Assembly (NCBI RefSeq): GCF_004348825.1
Contig: NZ_SMJU01000007.1
Location: 62,001 to 126,000 of the forward strand
Length of the DNA: 64,000 nt
Direction: 5' to 3'
DNA from: Arundinibacter roseus
GTDB lineage: Bacteria; Bacteroidota; Bacteroidia; Cytophagales; Spirosomataceae
Of the stretch, positions 43,736-52,884 are shown one piece after another; the first letter of the stretch is position 1; every line of letters begins with the position of its first letter. The translations under genes were made by a program, and so were the position numbers. The notes beneath the pieces are model-generated. The model made no database searches, was not told where the DNA came from, and worked only from the letters and a program-made list of their open reading frames with translations.

Positions 43736-44869
43736 ATGCTTTTTAACGGATGTCTTTTACTGGGAATGGCCTACGGGCTTTTTACGCTTTTTCTGTGGAG
43801 ATCATGGAAAAAAATACCTGATTATAAACTATCTGGGAATCAAATATCTTCTGAATCCACCAAGGTTTCAATCCTGATTCCAGTTCGGAATGAGGCCGAA
43901 AATATTTTGGCATTATTGCAGGACTTAAACAACCAAAGTTACCCTTTTCATCTTTTTGAGGTTTGGGTAATCAATGATGCATCTACTGACCAAACGGCGC
44001 AGCTCGTTCAGGATTTTATCTCACAGGCCCGATTCAGTCTTCATCTTGAAAATTTGATTGAAGAACCTACCCTTTCTCCTAAAAAAAGAGCGATTACCCA
44101 CACAATCCCAAAAACAATAGGAACCCTGATCCTCTGTACCGATGGCGATTGTCGCGTCGGCGCGGAGTGGGTAGCCACCATTGTATCCTTTTATGAACAA
44201 ACAAACGCTCGGTTTATTAGCGCACCTGTTACTTTTTTAGCAGTTGAAACATTTAAAGATAACCTTTTCACAATTGAGTTTGGCAGTCTTGTAGGTGCAG
44301 GCGGAGCTACCCTTGCCCATAACCGGCCCACGATGTGTAACGGCGCCAATATTGCTTATCAAAAAACCGCCTTTGAAGCCGTTGGTGGCTATGCAGCTAC
44401 GCCAAAAATCGCCTCCGGTGACGACGAATTTCTCATGCATAAAATCCATGAAAAGCTAGGAGGTGTTCACTTTTTGAAATCTCAGGCTGCAACCGTAGAA
44501 ACAGCTGCTCCTGCCAGTTGGAAATTCTTCGTTCAGCAACGAAAACGCTGGGCGAGCAAATGGAAGCATTACAGCCAATGGCCTCCCAAACTAATCGCCA
44601 TTTTTGTATTTTTAGCCAATGCAATGCTTTTGCTCAGTCTGCTTTTGTGGGGATTTGGCGTGTTTGACCGCTATCAGGTTCAGCTGCTGTGGTTACTCAA
44701 ATGCCTGCCGGAATGGCTATATTTGGGAAATTTACTTCATTTTTTTAAACGGAAAAACCTTTACTGGTACATTCCTTTGCTGCAACTTGTCTATCCGTTT
44801 TACGTATGCTTTTTTGGCTTATTGGCTCAAAAACCTCAGTATCAATGGAAAAATCGTTCGTTAGAGTAA
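43736..44869 (+). CDS. Membrane-bound GT2 glycosyltransferase
   Basis: One N-terminal helix, a GT-A domain and three C-terminal helices make up the 377-aa protein. Visible motifs are SILIPVRNEAENI, VINDASTDQT, the metal site CTDGDC, the acceptor loop GDDEF and QQRKRWASKW. This is the layout of processive or lipid-directed GT2 enzymes. A related enzyme lies at 48673-49701. Donor and acceptor are unknown. Confidence 0.88.
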   Translation: MLFNGCLLLGMAYGLFTLFLWRSWKKIPDYKLSGNQISSESTKVSILIPVRNEAENILALLQDLNNQSYPFHLFEVWVINDASTDQTAQLVQDFISQARFSLHLENLIEEPTLSPKKRAITHTIPKTIGTLILCTDGDCRVGAEWVATIVSFYEQTNARFISAPVTFLAVETFKDNLFTIEFGSLVGAGGATLAHNRPTMCNGANIAYQKTAFEAVGGYAATPKIASGDDEFLMHKIHEKLGGVHFLKSQAATVETAAPASWKFFVQQRKRWASKWKHYSQWPPKLIAIFVFLANAMLLLSLLLWGFGVFDRYQVQLLWLLKCLPEWLYLGNLLHFFKRKNLYWYIPLLQLVYPFYVCFFGLLAQKPQYQWKNRSLE

Positions 44870-44896
44870 CTCTAAAAATACTTATTCACTCCCGAG

Positions 44897-45520
44897 ATGT
44901 CTTTCTTTCTGCACTATACGCCCCGTCTGCTCCATCAACTAGCACCCAGGTTTACCTGGCATATTCCTACAAATGAAAAAACTATTTTTCTGACCTTTGA
45001 CGATGGCCCAATTCCAGAGGTAACCGAGTTTGTGCTGGATCAATTAAACCAATTTGACGCAAAAGCGACTTTTTTTTGTATTGGTGATAACGTCCGAAAA
45101 TATACGAACATCTTTAATCGAATTTTGCAGGATGGGCATAGTGCCGGAAACCACACCTTTAACCACCTGAAAGGTTGGTCAACTCCTGATGAAGTATATT
45201 TGAAAAATTGGCAGGAATGTCAGTCGATATTGCCGGAGACACGCTTGTTTCGCCCCCCGTATGGGCGCATTACACTTTCTCAGGCAAGAAGTTTGCCAGC
45301 TGAAACACAAATCATTATGTGGGATGTACTTTCAGGTGATTTTTCAAAAGAAATAACTCCCGAAAATTGCCTTCACCAAAGTATTCGACATACGAAAGCG
45401 GGAAGTATTGTGGTTTTTCATGATAGCCATAAAGCTTCGGAAAATATGACCTACGCATTACCCCGTTATTTGGAGCATTTTAAAAGGCAAGGCTTTCGGT
45501 TTGAAGCCTTGCCTATGTAA
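44897..45520 (+). CDS. Polysaccharide deacetylase (NodB homology domain)
   Basis: The 207-aa protein is nearly all NodB domain: LTFDDGP (metal Asp36 and base Asp35), HSAGNHTFNH (two metal His), RLFRPPYG, IMWDVLSGD and VVFHDSHK. These enzymes remove N-acetyl groups from chitin-like glycans or peptidoglycan, or modify lipid-linked sugars. No signal peptide is evident. The preceding GT2 and flippase-like genes suggest a common glycan. Confidence 0.9.
   Translation: MSFFLHYTPRLLHQLAPRFTWHIPTNEKTIFLTFDDGPIPEVTEFVLDQLNQFDAKATFFCIGDNVRKYTNIFNRILQDGHSAGNHTFNHLKGWSTPDEVYLKNWQECQSILPETRLFRPPYGRITLSQARSLPAETQIIMWDVLSGDFSKEITPENCLHQSIRHTKAGSIVVFHDSHKASENMTYALPRYLEHFKRQGFRFEALPM
45485..45514. terminator. 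Hairpin encoded in the 3' end of the deacetylase gene
   Basis: AGGCAAGGCTT and AAGCCTTGCCT form an 11-bp perfect stem just before the stop codon. Only 12 bases separate this gene from the convergent TonB receptor gene, so the hairpin may serve both ends. No good T-run follows on either side. Confidence 0.4.
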
Positions 45521-45532
45521 GGTTGATTGATT

Positions 45533-48500
45533 TCAAAATACGTAAGATACCGACAAACTCAACAATCGCGGCAGAATCGGTCGAACCATGTAGGGTCTAC
45601 CCTGCTGTTTCATGGCGTTCAAATCCGTCGGAGCAATAACCGAAAGGCTTGGAGATGCAGAGTTAATGGCCACTCCTTTGAGGTTCGGTCCAAAATTGGT
45701 GGGATTTTGACTTATCACCCCTCCCTCAGCCATATCTTCGATAGATCCGCCCGGTACCCCTACTCCATCAAAACTAACTAAACCACTACCATTCAGCAGG
45801 TTATTAGCCATCGCAGTGATCAGTACGCTACCAAATTTGGCACTGATGCCGGCATTTAACACACTATAAGAAGGTAAAGAAACGGTATTTCGACGATTGG
45901 CATAACGCTCGCCAACATAGGTCCAATTGAGATATGGCTTTAGCTTTCCGAGTTGGTACCCAATACTGAAATTTCCATGAAAATTGGGAATGTCATTCAC
46001 TTTATTGTTATCAAAAGATTCATAAAAATCATCGGCAAGTGGATTTGCCAGAGGCAGTTGCGTCTCCGTTGGTGCCTGTGGGGTGGTAGTTCCGTTAGAA
46101 TTGTAATAAGTAAACTTCGTAAAGCGGGCATTCTGTAAAGTAGAAGTAAATTTCAAATACAGTTTTTGAACCGGGATATACACCCACTCAAACTCCAAAC
46201 CATACGTTCGGGATGAATTAAATGTGGGTGGTGTAAAAACTGTTGAGGTACCCGACGGAATAAATACCTGAAAAAGAATATTTTGCAGAGACGAATAGAA
46301 ACCGGTCAACGAGTAAGTAAGGTTATTTTCGTCAAACCTGTACCCAAACTCCAATTGTTTAATTTGCTCAACAGTTCCTTTTTCGATGGGCTGATTCACA
46401 AAATTCTGAATATAATAATCCATTTCAGGAGCTTTGTTACCCAGCGTTGCCCGGCCATAGACAGCGGCGGTATTGTACCTAAACCGATAATTGAAACCTA
46501 CGGAGGCATTCAGGTATTGATAGGAATGATCAAAATTGTATCGCACCGAATTATCCTTACGAAACCTGAAATCATAGGCGGTCAGTGGATTTCCATCCAA
46601 TCCACCATTATTGGCCAGACCATTGCCCAACCCCAAGCCACCTGCAATAGCATCCGATTCATTGGGTACATCCCAACCTTTTTTGTGGCCGGAATGCTTT
46701 ACAAATTCATACCGAAGCCCTGCATCGAGCGTAAAATAATCGTTTGTTTTCCACGAATCGTTGAGGTAAAATGAGGCCGTGCGGGCATTTCCTTTCATAT
46801 TTACATAGCCCCCGTTGTTGTATCCCACATACCCTTGCGCATCCGAACCTGCATAGACAGTCAGCGGAGCGTAGGGACTGGCAAAGCGAACCTGAACCGG
46901 GCGGGGATTTGGTTCAAAACGGCTTACAATGAAATCGACATTCCAGAGCGCATCCAGGGAAGCTGCCGAAGTGAAAAGTCCGGCGGTAAACTGATGATTT
47001 GAAATGGTCTTACTCATGGAAAAATCATTCATGAGATCAGTAAGAGCATTATTCATAGCTAATCCACCAAAGCCATATAGATAATTGCCCAGGGCATTCG
47101 GTACACCGGGCACCGCATTAAATCCTTGAAAACGCCCCAAAATATCGCCTGTTTGTGGGTCATAATAAGTAGGAAAAGCAGGTGCAGGCGCAGCGGGCAG
47201 TTCGGGCAATGGTCCGGCAGAGGCAAACGGAAACAAGGCGACCGGATTAAAGATCGTCATGGCAAGTCCCGTAGGCATGATGAAGCTATTCTGAAATTGC
47301 TGATAATCCTGTTTGATTAATGAAATCTTCGCCATTTCATTAACTTTCCAACCCTTTGCAGTTGTCGTTTGCAGACTCAAACCGGCGACGTAATTTTTGG
47401 CACGAATCCCATTTTTTGAATCAAACGTTCGGGTCGCCGACGGGTTTTCCATCAGCTCTTTGGAATCAGGAATTGTATTTGAAAGCAGCGGAAAGGTAGA
47501 ACTCGTCTGTAAATCAAATCCAGGATAGGCTTCTCCACTCGTAAGCGAAAGTACCGGAATGTGTTTGTAGAACGTAACGCGGTCATTCAGAATTTTACCA
47601 TAAAGTTTAATCTGCCCGCCTTTGGACCATTCTTTACTAACATTAAATTTAAATTGGCCACCCTGATTGGCAATAAACGGCAACGTACGGGCACCCGCAT
47701 CCTGACGATAAAAGCCCCCGGCATGGTACCTCCACCCGCGCGAATTCAATGCACCGCCTGTTTCAGCTTCCAGGCGAAAAAGTCCTGAATTATTGGCATT
47801 TAAACCAGCTGTAAACTTTACAGTACCATTCGATTCGGCAGAACCTGTACGGGAAATAAAATTAAAAATACCTCCCGGTGCATTGGCAGCGGTCACACTT
47901 GCAGCCCCGCCCCGAATAGCTTCGAGTCGTCCGGTTGTAACATCTACCCGGTGAAACATGTCTACCACACCAAAGCCAAGTTGAGTGCTCATGACCGGAA
48001 GCCCTTCCTCCTGCAAGGATACATAACGAAAACCCAGTTGATTGTTTTGACCGGTAGACAAGCCACGGGTAAATACCTGCGCCCCTACTTCGCCCGCTGA
48101 ATTATCTACAAAACTACCCGGGATCGCAGTAAGTAAATCACCTGTACCACGAGCCGCCCGCTCTTCGATACTTGCATAGTTTAGGGTTGTAATTCCGGCG
48201 GTAGATTCGAGCTTGCTGGTAGGAAGGAAGTTTCCGGTAACAACCACCTCCTCCATTTCCAGCGCATTTTCGTTTAACAAAAAACTAAGCGTAATATCTT
48301 GCTGGATTTCGTCAATTATGGCCAGGCGTGTTACACTGCGTAGTCCCTGAAAAGAAGCAATGACTTTGTAGGTACCAAATGACAAACGCTGAAATTCATA
48401 CTGACCCTGAGAATTTGTGATAATGCCGCGAGTTGTACCTAAAATTACGACATTTGCACCCGGTAAGGGTCGTTGCTGAGCATCCAGCACAACTCCTGTA

Positions 48501-48601
48501 ATTGTTCCGAGTCGAGCAGGAGGAAGTTGTTGAGATAGAACAGAGAAAGAGAACAATAGGTGTAAAGCTACACTTAGGGAAGTGAGGTTGGAGGGTTTCA
48601 T
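45533..48601 (-). CDS. TonB-dependent receptor with N-terminal CRD domain
   Basis: After the signal peptide (cut near VLSQ) come a carboxypeptidase-regulatory-like domain (about 33-115, TITGVVLDAQQRPLPGANV), EEVVVTGN, and a plug domain (about 120-240, ending PGGIFNFISR). A 22-strand outer-membrane barrel runs to the C-terminal LSVSYVF. It imports a substrate using TonB energy. There is no SusD partner next to it, and the plug resembles siderophore-type rather than SusC receptors. Substrate is unknown. It is convergent with the deacetylase gene and divergent from a GT2 gene. Confidence 0.93.
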   Translation of the reverse strand: MKPSNLTSLSVALHLLFSFSVLSQQLPPARLGTITGVVLDAQQRPLPGANVVILGTTRGIITNSQGQYEFQRLSFGTYKVIASFQGLRSVTRLAIIDEIQQDITLSFLLNENALEMEEVVVTGNFLPTSKLESTAGITTLNYASIEERAARGTGDLLTAIPGSFVDNSAGEVGAQVFTRGLSTGQNNQLGFRYVSLQEEGLPVMSTQLGFGVVDMFHRVDVTTGRLEAIRGGAASVTAANAPGGIFNFISRTGSAESNGTVKFTAGLNANNSGLFRLEAETGGALNSRGWRYHAGGFYRQDAGARTLPFIANQGGQFKFNVSKEWSKGGQIKLYGKILNDRVTFYKHIPVLSLTSGEAYPGFDLQTSSTFPLLSNTIPDSKELMENPSATRTFDSKNGIRAKNYVAGLSLQTTTAKGWKVNEMAKISLIKQDYQQFQNSFIMPTGLAMTIFNPVALFPFASAGPLPELPAAPAPAFPTYYDPQTGDILGRFQGFNAVPGVPNALGNYLYGFGGLAMNNALTDLMNDFSMSKTISNHQFTAGLFTSAASLDALWNVDFIVSRFEPNPRPVQVRFASPYAPLTVYAGSDAQGYVGYNNGGYVNMKGNARTASFYLNDSWKTNDYFTLDAGLRYEFVKHSGHKKGWDVPNESDAIAGGLGLGNGLANNGGLDGNPLTAYDFRFRKDNSVRYNFDHSYQYLNASVGFNYRFRYNTAAVYGRATLGNKAPEMDYYIQNFVNQPIEKGTVEQIKQLEFGYRFDENNLTYSLTGFYSSLQNILFQVFIPSGTSTVFTPPTFNSSRTYGLEFEWVYIPVQKLYLKFTSTLQNARFTKFTYYNSNGTTTPQAPTETQLPLANPLADDFYESFDNNKVNDIPNFHGNFSIGYQLGKLKPYLNWTYVGERYANRRNTVSLPSYSVLNAGISAKFGSVLITAMANNLLNGSGLVSFDGVGVPGGSIEDMAEGGVISQNPTNFGPNLKGVAINSASPSLSVIAPTDLNAMKQQGRPYMVRPILPRLLSLSVSYVF

Positions 48602-48623
48602 ACGTTAGGTTAAGGTTTACCCC

Positions 48624-48631
48624 CAAATCTA
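48624..48631 (-). promoter_or_regulatory. -7 box (TAGATTTG) of the TonB receptor gene
   Basis: A perfect TAnnTTTG on the minus strand lies 23 bases before the receptor ATG. No -33 element at the usual distance was seen. Confidence 0.4.
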
Positions 48632-48672
48632 TTGTGTGAAAAACAAAATAAAAAGGATTTTGTACTTTTTGA

Positions 48673-49701
48673 ATGAAAATAGTCCAAAAAATGTCAACAG
48701 ACGCTAAAAATGACTATCCGAATATCACCATTTTGGTAGCAGCCCGAAACGAAGAAAAAAATATCCTGCGTTGTCTTCAATCACTTGACGAGTTGAATTA
48801 CCCAACTCAGTACCTTGATATTCGTATTGGTGACGATCAATCCACAGATCAGACAGCGGCTGTAATCAAAGATTTCATAAAGAATAAACCACACTTTCAT
48901 TACCAGTTCATTGCGCACAAGTATCCAAATCTTAAAGGGAAAGCCAACGTACTTGCCGTTTTGTCGCAGGAAGTAAACAGTGACTTTTTGTTCTATTGTG
49001 ATGCCGATATTGCCGTTTCATCGGAATGGATTAACGCAATGCTCACACTTTTTTTACCCCAAGTTGGAGTCGTGGTAGGCGTCACGCGCATGACTTCCGG
49101 TTCCATATTTGCCAATTTCCAATCATTAGAATGGACCTTGGCCTTGGCTGCCATGCGTTTGTTTTCGATGGTACACATTCCTTTTACGGGCATGGGAAAT
49201 AACATGGCGGTACGGACGCAAGCCTACAAAGCAGTGGGCGGTTATGAAACCATCGGTTTTTCTATTGTTGAAGATTTTGCGCTTTTTCAGGCCATAATTG
49301 AAGCCAATCATTCATTTGCGCAGGGATTTTCCCCAAAACTTCTGTCTGTTTCTCAACCTGCTCAAACGCTGGCAGAATTGCTTAGGCAACGAAAACGCTG
49401 GGTAAAAGGAGCTATGTCTGCCGTATGGCCTATAAAACTAAGCTTTTTTGTCTCTGCCTTGTGGTTACCTCTGCTAGTAATAGGGCTAATCCTTTGGCCT
49501 GCCGTATTTTTGGCTCTTGGTGTAATTCACTACCTATTGGTTACGATTTCATGCTTTATAGCTGTACGTCTGTTAAAACAACATGATTTGCTCGCCACAA
49601 TCCCGCTATTCTGGGTGTATTTTAACCTTAACAATACCTGTATGCTGATCAATTACCTTTGGCCATCACCCACAGTCTGGAAAGGCAGAACATATAATTA
49701 A
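48673..49701 (+). CDS. Membrane-bound GT2 glycosyltransferase, second copy
   Basis: The 342-aa protein has ITILVAARNEEKNI, GDDQSTDQT, the metal site YCDADIA, VEDFALF and RQRKRWVKGA, then three C-terminal helices. It is related to the enzyme at 43736-44869 but lacks the N-terminal helix. A start six codons later (MSTDAK) is also possible. TatD follows 7 bases after the stop. Confidence 0.88.
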   Translation: MKIVQKMSTDAKNDYPNITILVAARNEEKNILRCLQSLDELNYPTQYLDIRIGDDQSTDQTAAVIKDFIKNKPHFHYQFIAHKYPNLKGKANVLAVLSQEVNSDFLFYCDADIAVSSEWINAMLTLFLPQVGVVVGVTRMTSGSIFANFQSLEWTLALAAMRLFSMVHIPFTGMGNNMAVRTQAYKAVGGYETIGFSIVEDFALFQAIIEANHSFAQGFSPKLLSVSQPAQTLAELLRQRKRWVKGAMSAVWPIKLSFFVSALWLPLLVIGLILWPAVFLALGVIHYLLVTISCFIAVRLLKQHDLLATIPLFWVYFNLNNTCMLINYLWPSPTVWKGRTYN

Positions 49702-49708
49702 ACAAAAA

Positions 49709-50482
49709 ATGATTGAAACTCACGCACATATATACGATCAACAATTCGAGAATGATCGTCAGAGTATGCTGGAAAAAGCCTGGAAAAGTGGTATTCAACA
49801 AATTTGGATGCCCAATTGCGATCAGTACACAATTCCGGGCATGATGCAATTGGCTAAGGATTTTCCCGGCAAGTGCCTGCCAATGATCGGCTTACATCCA
49901 TGCTATATAAAGGAAGATTTTGAAACTGAATTGCAAATTGTAGAGCAATGGCTCGCTCGCTACCCGTTTTTGGCAATTGGCGAAATCGGAATGGATCTGT
50001 TTTGGGATACTACCTTCCGCGCACAACAGGAAGAAGCCTTTTTGACCCAATGCCAATGGGCGATTCAATACGACCTTTGGATTGACATTCACAGCCGCAA
50101 TGCCTTTTGGGAAACCGTATCACTACTAGAAAAAATAGCAAATCCCGCACTTACAGGAGTTTTCCACTGCTTCACCGGTACACTTAACGAAGCACGCCGG
50201 GCCGTTGACCTTGGATTTATGCTTGGCATCGGTGGGGTTGTGACCTTCAAAAATGGTGGATTGGATCAGGTGCTCCCGCACATTGCGCTCGAACATCTTT
50301 TGTTGGAAACGGACAGCCCCTACCTCGCCCCGGTACCATACCGTGGCAAACGCAATGAACCAGGCTACTTACTTTTGATTGCACAGCGGATTGCGGATAT
50401 AAAACAGATTTCAGTAGAAGAGGTACTTACAATTACTACCCAAAATGCTTTAAAACTGAGTCAGAAAACGTTGAAAATTTAA
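49709..50482 (+). CDS. TatD-family metal-dependent hydrolase
   Basis: The amidohydrolase TIM barrel has THAHIYD (metal His pair), GLHPCYI, IGEIGMDLFWD (metal Glu), IHSR (His), FHCFTG (His) and LLETDSPYLAP (Asp). TatD proteins are DNases or phosphodiesterases linked to DNA repair and quality control. Length (257 aa) is normal. The asparaginase gene follows 36 bases later on the same strand. Confidence 0.93.
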   Translation: MIETHAHIYDQQFENDRQSMLEKAWKSGIQQIWMPNCDQYTIPGMMQLAKDFPGKCLPMIGLHPCYIKEDFETELQIVEQWLARYPFLAIGEIGMDLFWDTTFRAQQEEAFLTQCQWAIQYDLWIDIHSRNAFWETVSLLEKIANPALTGVFHCFTGTLNEARRAVDLGFMLGIGGVVTFKNGGLDQVLPHIALEHLLLETDSPYLAPVPYRGKRNEPGYLLLIAQRIADIKQISVEEVLTITTQNALKLSQKTLKI

Positions 50483-50518
50483 AGTAGCTGTACCATTAAG
50501 ATTCATCTTACTTAACTA

Positions 50519-51592
50519 ATGACTTACAAAACAGTTCGAATTAATCCCGTTTCTCCCGCAGCCTCCCGAGGGTCAGTTCTTGTGATTTATACTGGCGGAA
50601 CGCTGGGAATGGTATATGAGGCAACCGGAAATCAACTGATTCCATTTGAGTTTGAGCAAATTATTGAAAAGCTACCTGAAATCCAGCGACTGGACTTTGA
50701 AATAACCTTTGTCACCCTCTACGAACCCATAGATTCATCCAATATGTCGCCCGAACTTTGGATTGAAATTGCCGGGATTATTGCCAAAAAATACGAGCAG
50801 TACGACAGCTTTGTCATTTTACATGGAACTGATACTATGGCCTACACGGCCTCGGCGCTGAGTTTTTTGCTGGAAGGAATTCAAAAACCGGTGATCCTGA
50901 CGGGTGCACAACTGCCAATCGGTATTGCGCGATCGGATGCTCGCGAAAATTTTCTTACCGCCCTGGAAATTGCCGCCGCTACAAATGATCTGGCGCAGCC
51001 GCTTGTGACGGAGGTATGCATTTTTTTCAACTCAGTGTTGCTCCGTGGAAATCGTGCCAAAAAGAAAGAGAGCTCCGATTTTAACGCTTTCCATTCCGAG
51101 AATTATCCAATTTTGGCCAAAGCCGGAGTTCATATAGAGTATAATCTCCCCTATTTGGCACCGCAATCAAAGCACAAAAAGCTCTTTGTCCATCAAAAAA
51201 TGGATGCTCGGGTTACGTTTCTTAAAATTTTCCCCGGAATTTCGCGGGATGTTGTTCGTGCAATTTTAAATATTCCCGGACTGAAAGGAGTAGTTCTGGA
51301 AACCTTTGGGGCTGGCAATGCGCCCACTTCGTCCTGGTTTTTGAATGAAATTGAACTTGCCATTGGTAGAAATTTACTTCTTTTCAATGTTTCTCAATGC
51401 GATGGCGGACGAGTGACACAGGGGCATTATCAGACCAGTAAATTTTTGCAACAGGTTGGCGTTCTGAGTGGTTCGGACATAACAGCCGAGGCAGCTATCA
51501 CCAAAATGATGTTTGTGTTGGGACAAACGGATGATTTGAATAAGCAGAAAAAATTGATGGAAACGCCGCTACGCGGTGAAATGAGTATTTAA
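50519..51592 (+). CDS. ansA: Type I L-asparaginase
   Basis: The enzyme hydrolyses asparagine to aspartate and ammonia in the cytoplasm. The two catalytic Thr regions are [10 protein letters not shown] and [12 protein letters not shown], with the Lys of LTGAQLPI region further on. No signal peptide is present, which separates it from periplasmic type II. Length (357 aa) suits the family. A tRNA-Ser gene follows. Confidence 0.93.
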   Translation: MTYKTVRINPVSPAASRGSVLVIYTGGTLGMVYEATGNQLIPFEFEQIIEKLPEIQRLDFEITFVTLYEPIDSSNMSPELWIEIAGIIAKKYEQYDSFVILHGTDTMAYTASALSFLLEGIQKPVILTGAQLPIGIARSDARENFLTALEIAAATNDLAQPLVTEVCIFFNSVLLRGNRAKKKESSDFNAFHSENYPILAKAGVHIEYNLPYLAPQSKHKKLFVHQKMDARVTFLKIFPGISRDVVRAILNIPGLKGVVLETFGAGNAPTSSWFLNEIELAIGRNLLLFNVSQCDGGRVTQGHYQTSKFLQQVGVLSGSDITAEAAITKMMFVLGQTDDLNKQKKLMETPLRGEMSI

Positions 51593-51640
51593 TTACGAAA
51601 ATTCCAGAAAATTAGTACCTTTACACCCGCTCCAACATAT

Positions 51641-51727
<87 letters not shown>

Positions 51728-51739
51728 CTATATTTCTCC

Positions 51740-51777
51740 AAAACCGCCTTCGGACTCTCCGGAGGCGGTTTTTCTTA
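51740..51777 (+). terminator. Terminator of tRNA-Ser
   Basis: AAAACCGCC pairs with GGCGGTTTT, with a partly paired inner part, and TTTTTCTT follows. It starts 13 bases after the tRNA. Confidence 0.85.
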
Positions 51778-52116
51778 TTAATCCTGAAAATTAACAATTT
51801 GTACCTTAGTATTCAGGCTTAATTTTATTCAACACTTAAATTTGGCCCACAAATCAATAAGAAACCTACAATATAGCGTTGGATACAATTCTTGCCAAAA
51901 GTTGATATAGATAGATTACGACTCTAAGCAGTTTTATATCCCTTAATTGTTGGTAATAATAGAGCAACTATCTAATTAAATAAATCAGCAACCACATTTT
52001 CCATAGCCTTCGGGTTAACATAAATTAAAATCCCCCTTCAAGGCACGACAACCGCATGTTTTTTATATATTGTTAAAAAAACTACATTTTTACTTCATTC
52101 TAAATTCAACAATTGT
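51778..52116. other. A/T-rich gap without a recognisable gene
   Basis: About 340 bases before the collagen-like gene have no convincing reading frame, repeat or hairpin. TACATTTT near 52082 could be a weak -7 box for the downstream gene. The stretch is long for this gene-dense region. Confidence 0.5.
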
Positions 52117-52644
52117 ATGACACGCAAATTACTCTATGCGCTCATGATTGGGCTTCTTCCTTTTCTGTATTCCTGCGAAGGCCCTCAGGGCGAGATTGGC
52201 CCGCAAGGACCCGCTGGTCCACAAGGCGTTGCGGGAGAAAAAGGGGAACCTGGCGAATCCAGCGGAAGTGGTGCCTTCCAGTTTTCAACGGGCGAAATCT
52301 CTACGGACGAAGAGGGCGACGTTTCCTTCTCACTTGAATTGAATGAGGATGTTGCGGCTAGTGTAGAAAAAGGTGTGGTACTGGTGTATGCCAAAAGCGG
52401 TAACCTGTGGTTTCCTTTGCCTGGAATTGTATTCTTTGGTGAAGAAATCGCCAACTTTACATTTGTCTATGGGTTAGATGGTGTAGATTTGACCTTTTTC
52501 CTTCTTCAAACTACTGGCGCTGATGCCCGTACGTTTCAGGATATTCGGATTGTGCTCGTACCTGCAATCAATGGTCGCTTAAATGCAGAAATTGATTATA
52601 AAGATTACAATGCCGTTAAGAAAGCTTTTAATCTTGCCGACTAA
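52117..52644 (+). CDS. Collagen-like lipoprotein
   Basis: A lipoprotein signal ends in FLYSC. Directly after the lipidated Cys come about eight Gly-x-y triplets (GPQGEIGPQGPAGPQG, then VAGEKGEPGE). A globular beta-rich domain of about 130 residues follows. Short collagen stalks like this can trimerise and hold a domain away from the membrane. The globular part has no recognised family; similar lipoproteins with G-x-y stalks occur across Bacteroidota. The protein (175 aa) is a stand-alone gene with its own terminator. Confidence 0.85.
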   Translation: MTRKLLYALMIGLLPFLYSCEGPQGEIGPQGPAGPQGVAGEKGEPGESSGSGAFQFSTGEISTDEEGDVSFSLELNEDVAASVEKGVVLVYAKSGNLWFPLPGIVFFGEEIANFTFVYGLDGVDLTFFLLQTTGADARTFQDIRIVLVPAINGRLNAEIDYKDYNAVKKAFNLAD

Positions 52645-52656
52645 TCGGCTAATGCC

Positions 52657-52696
52657 ATAAAGAGCCGAAGCGCAATTGCTTCGGCTCTTTATTTTT
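52657..52696 (+). terminator. Terminator of the collagen-like gene
   Basis: AAAGAGCCGAAGC and GCTTCGGCTCTTT form a 13-bp stem with a 6-base loop, followed by ATTTTTTC. Confidence 0.9.
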
Positions 52697-52853
52697 TCAG
52701 GAAAGCCACTCAATTACATTTCGATGTAGAGAAATCCAGCATTTTTCTTGAAATTTCTCCCGGACGACTCAGACAGAAATCAGCAAAAGTTGCAGCTCTG
52801 TCTTGACTTATTCCCGGTTGGCAACGAATTCAAGGGGGCACGCATTATTTTTA

Positions 52854-52861
52854 TACCTTTG
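52854..52861 (+). promoter_or_regulatory. -7 box (TACCTTTG) of the XRE regulator gene
   Basis: A perfect TAnnTTTG lies 24 bases before the GTG start. No TTG at the usual -33 distance. Confidence 0.45.
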
Positions 52862-52884
52862 CCTATCATTAACCAAACCTTTTT

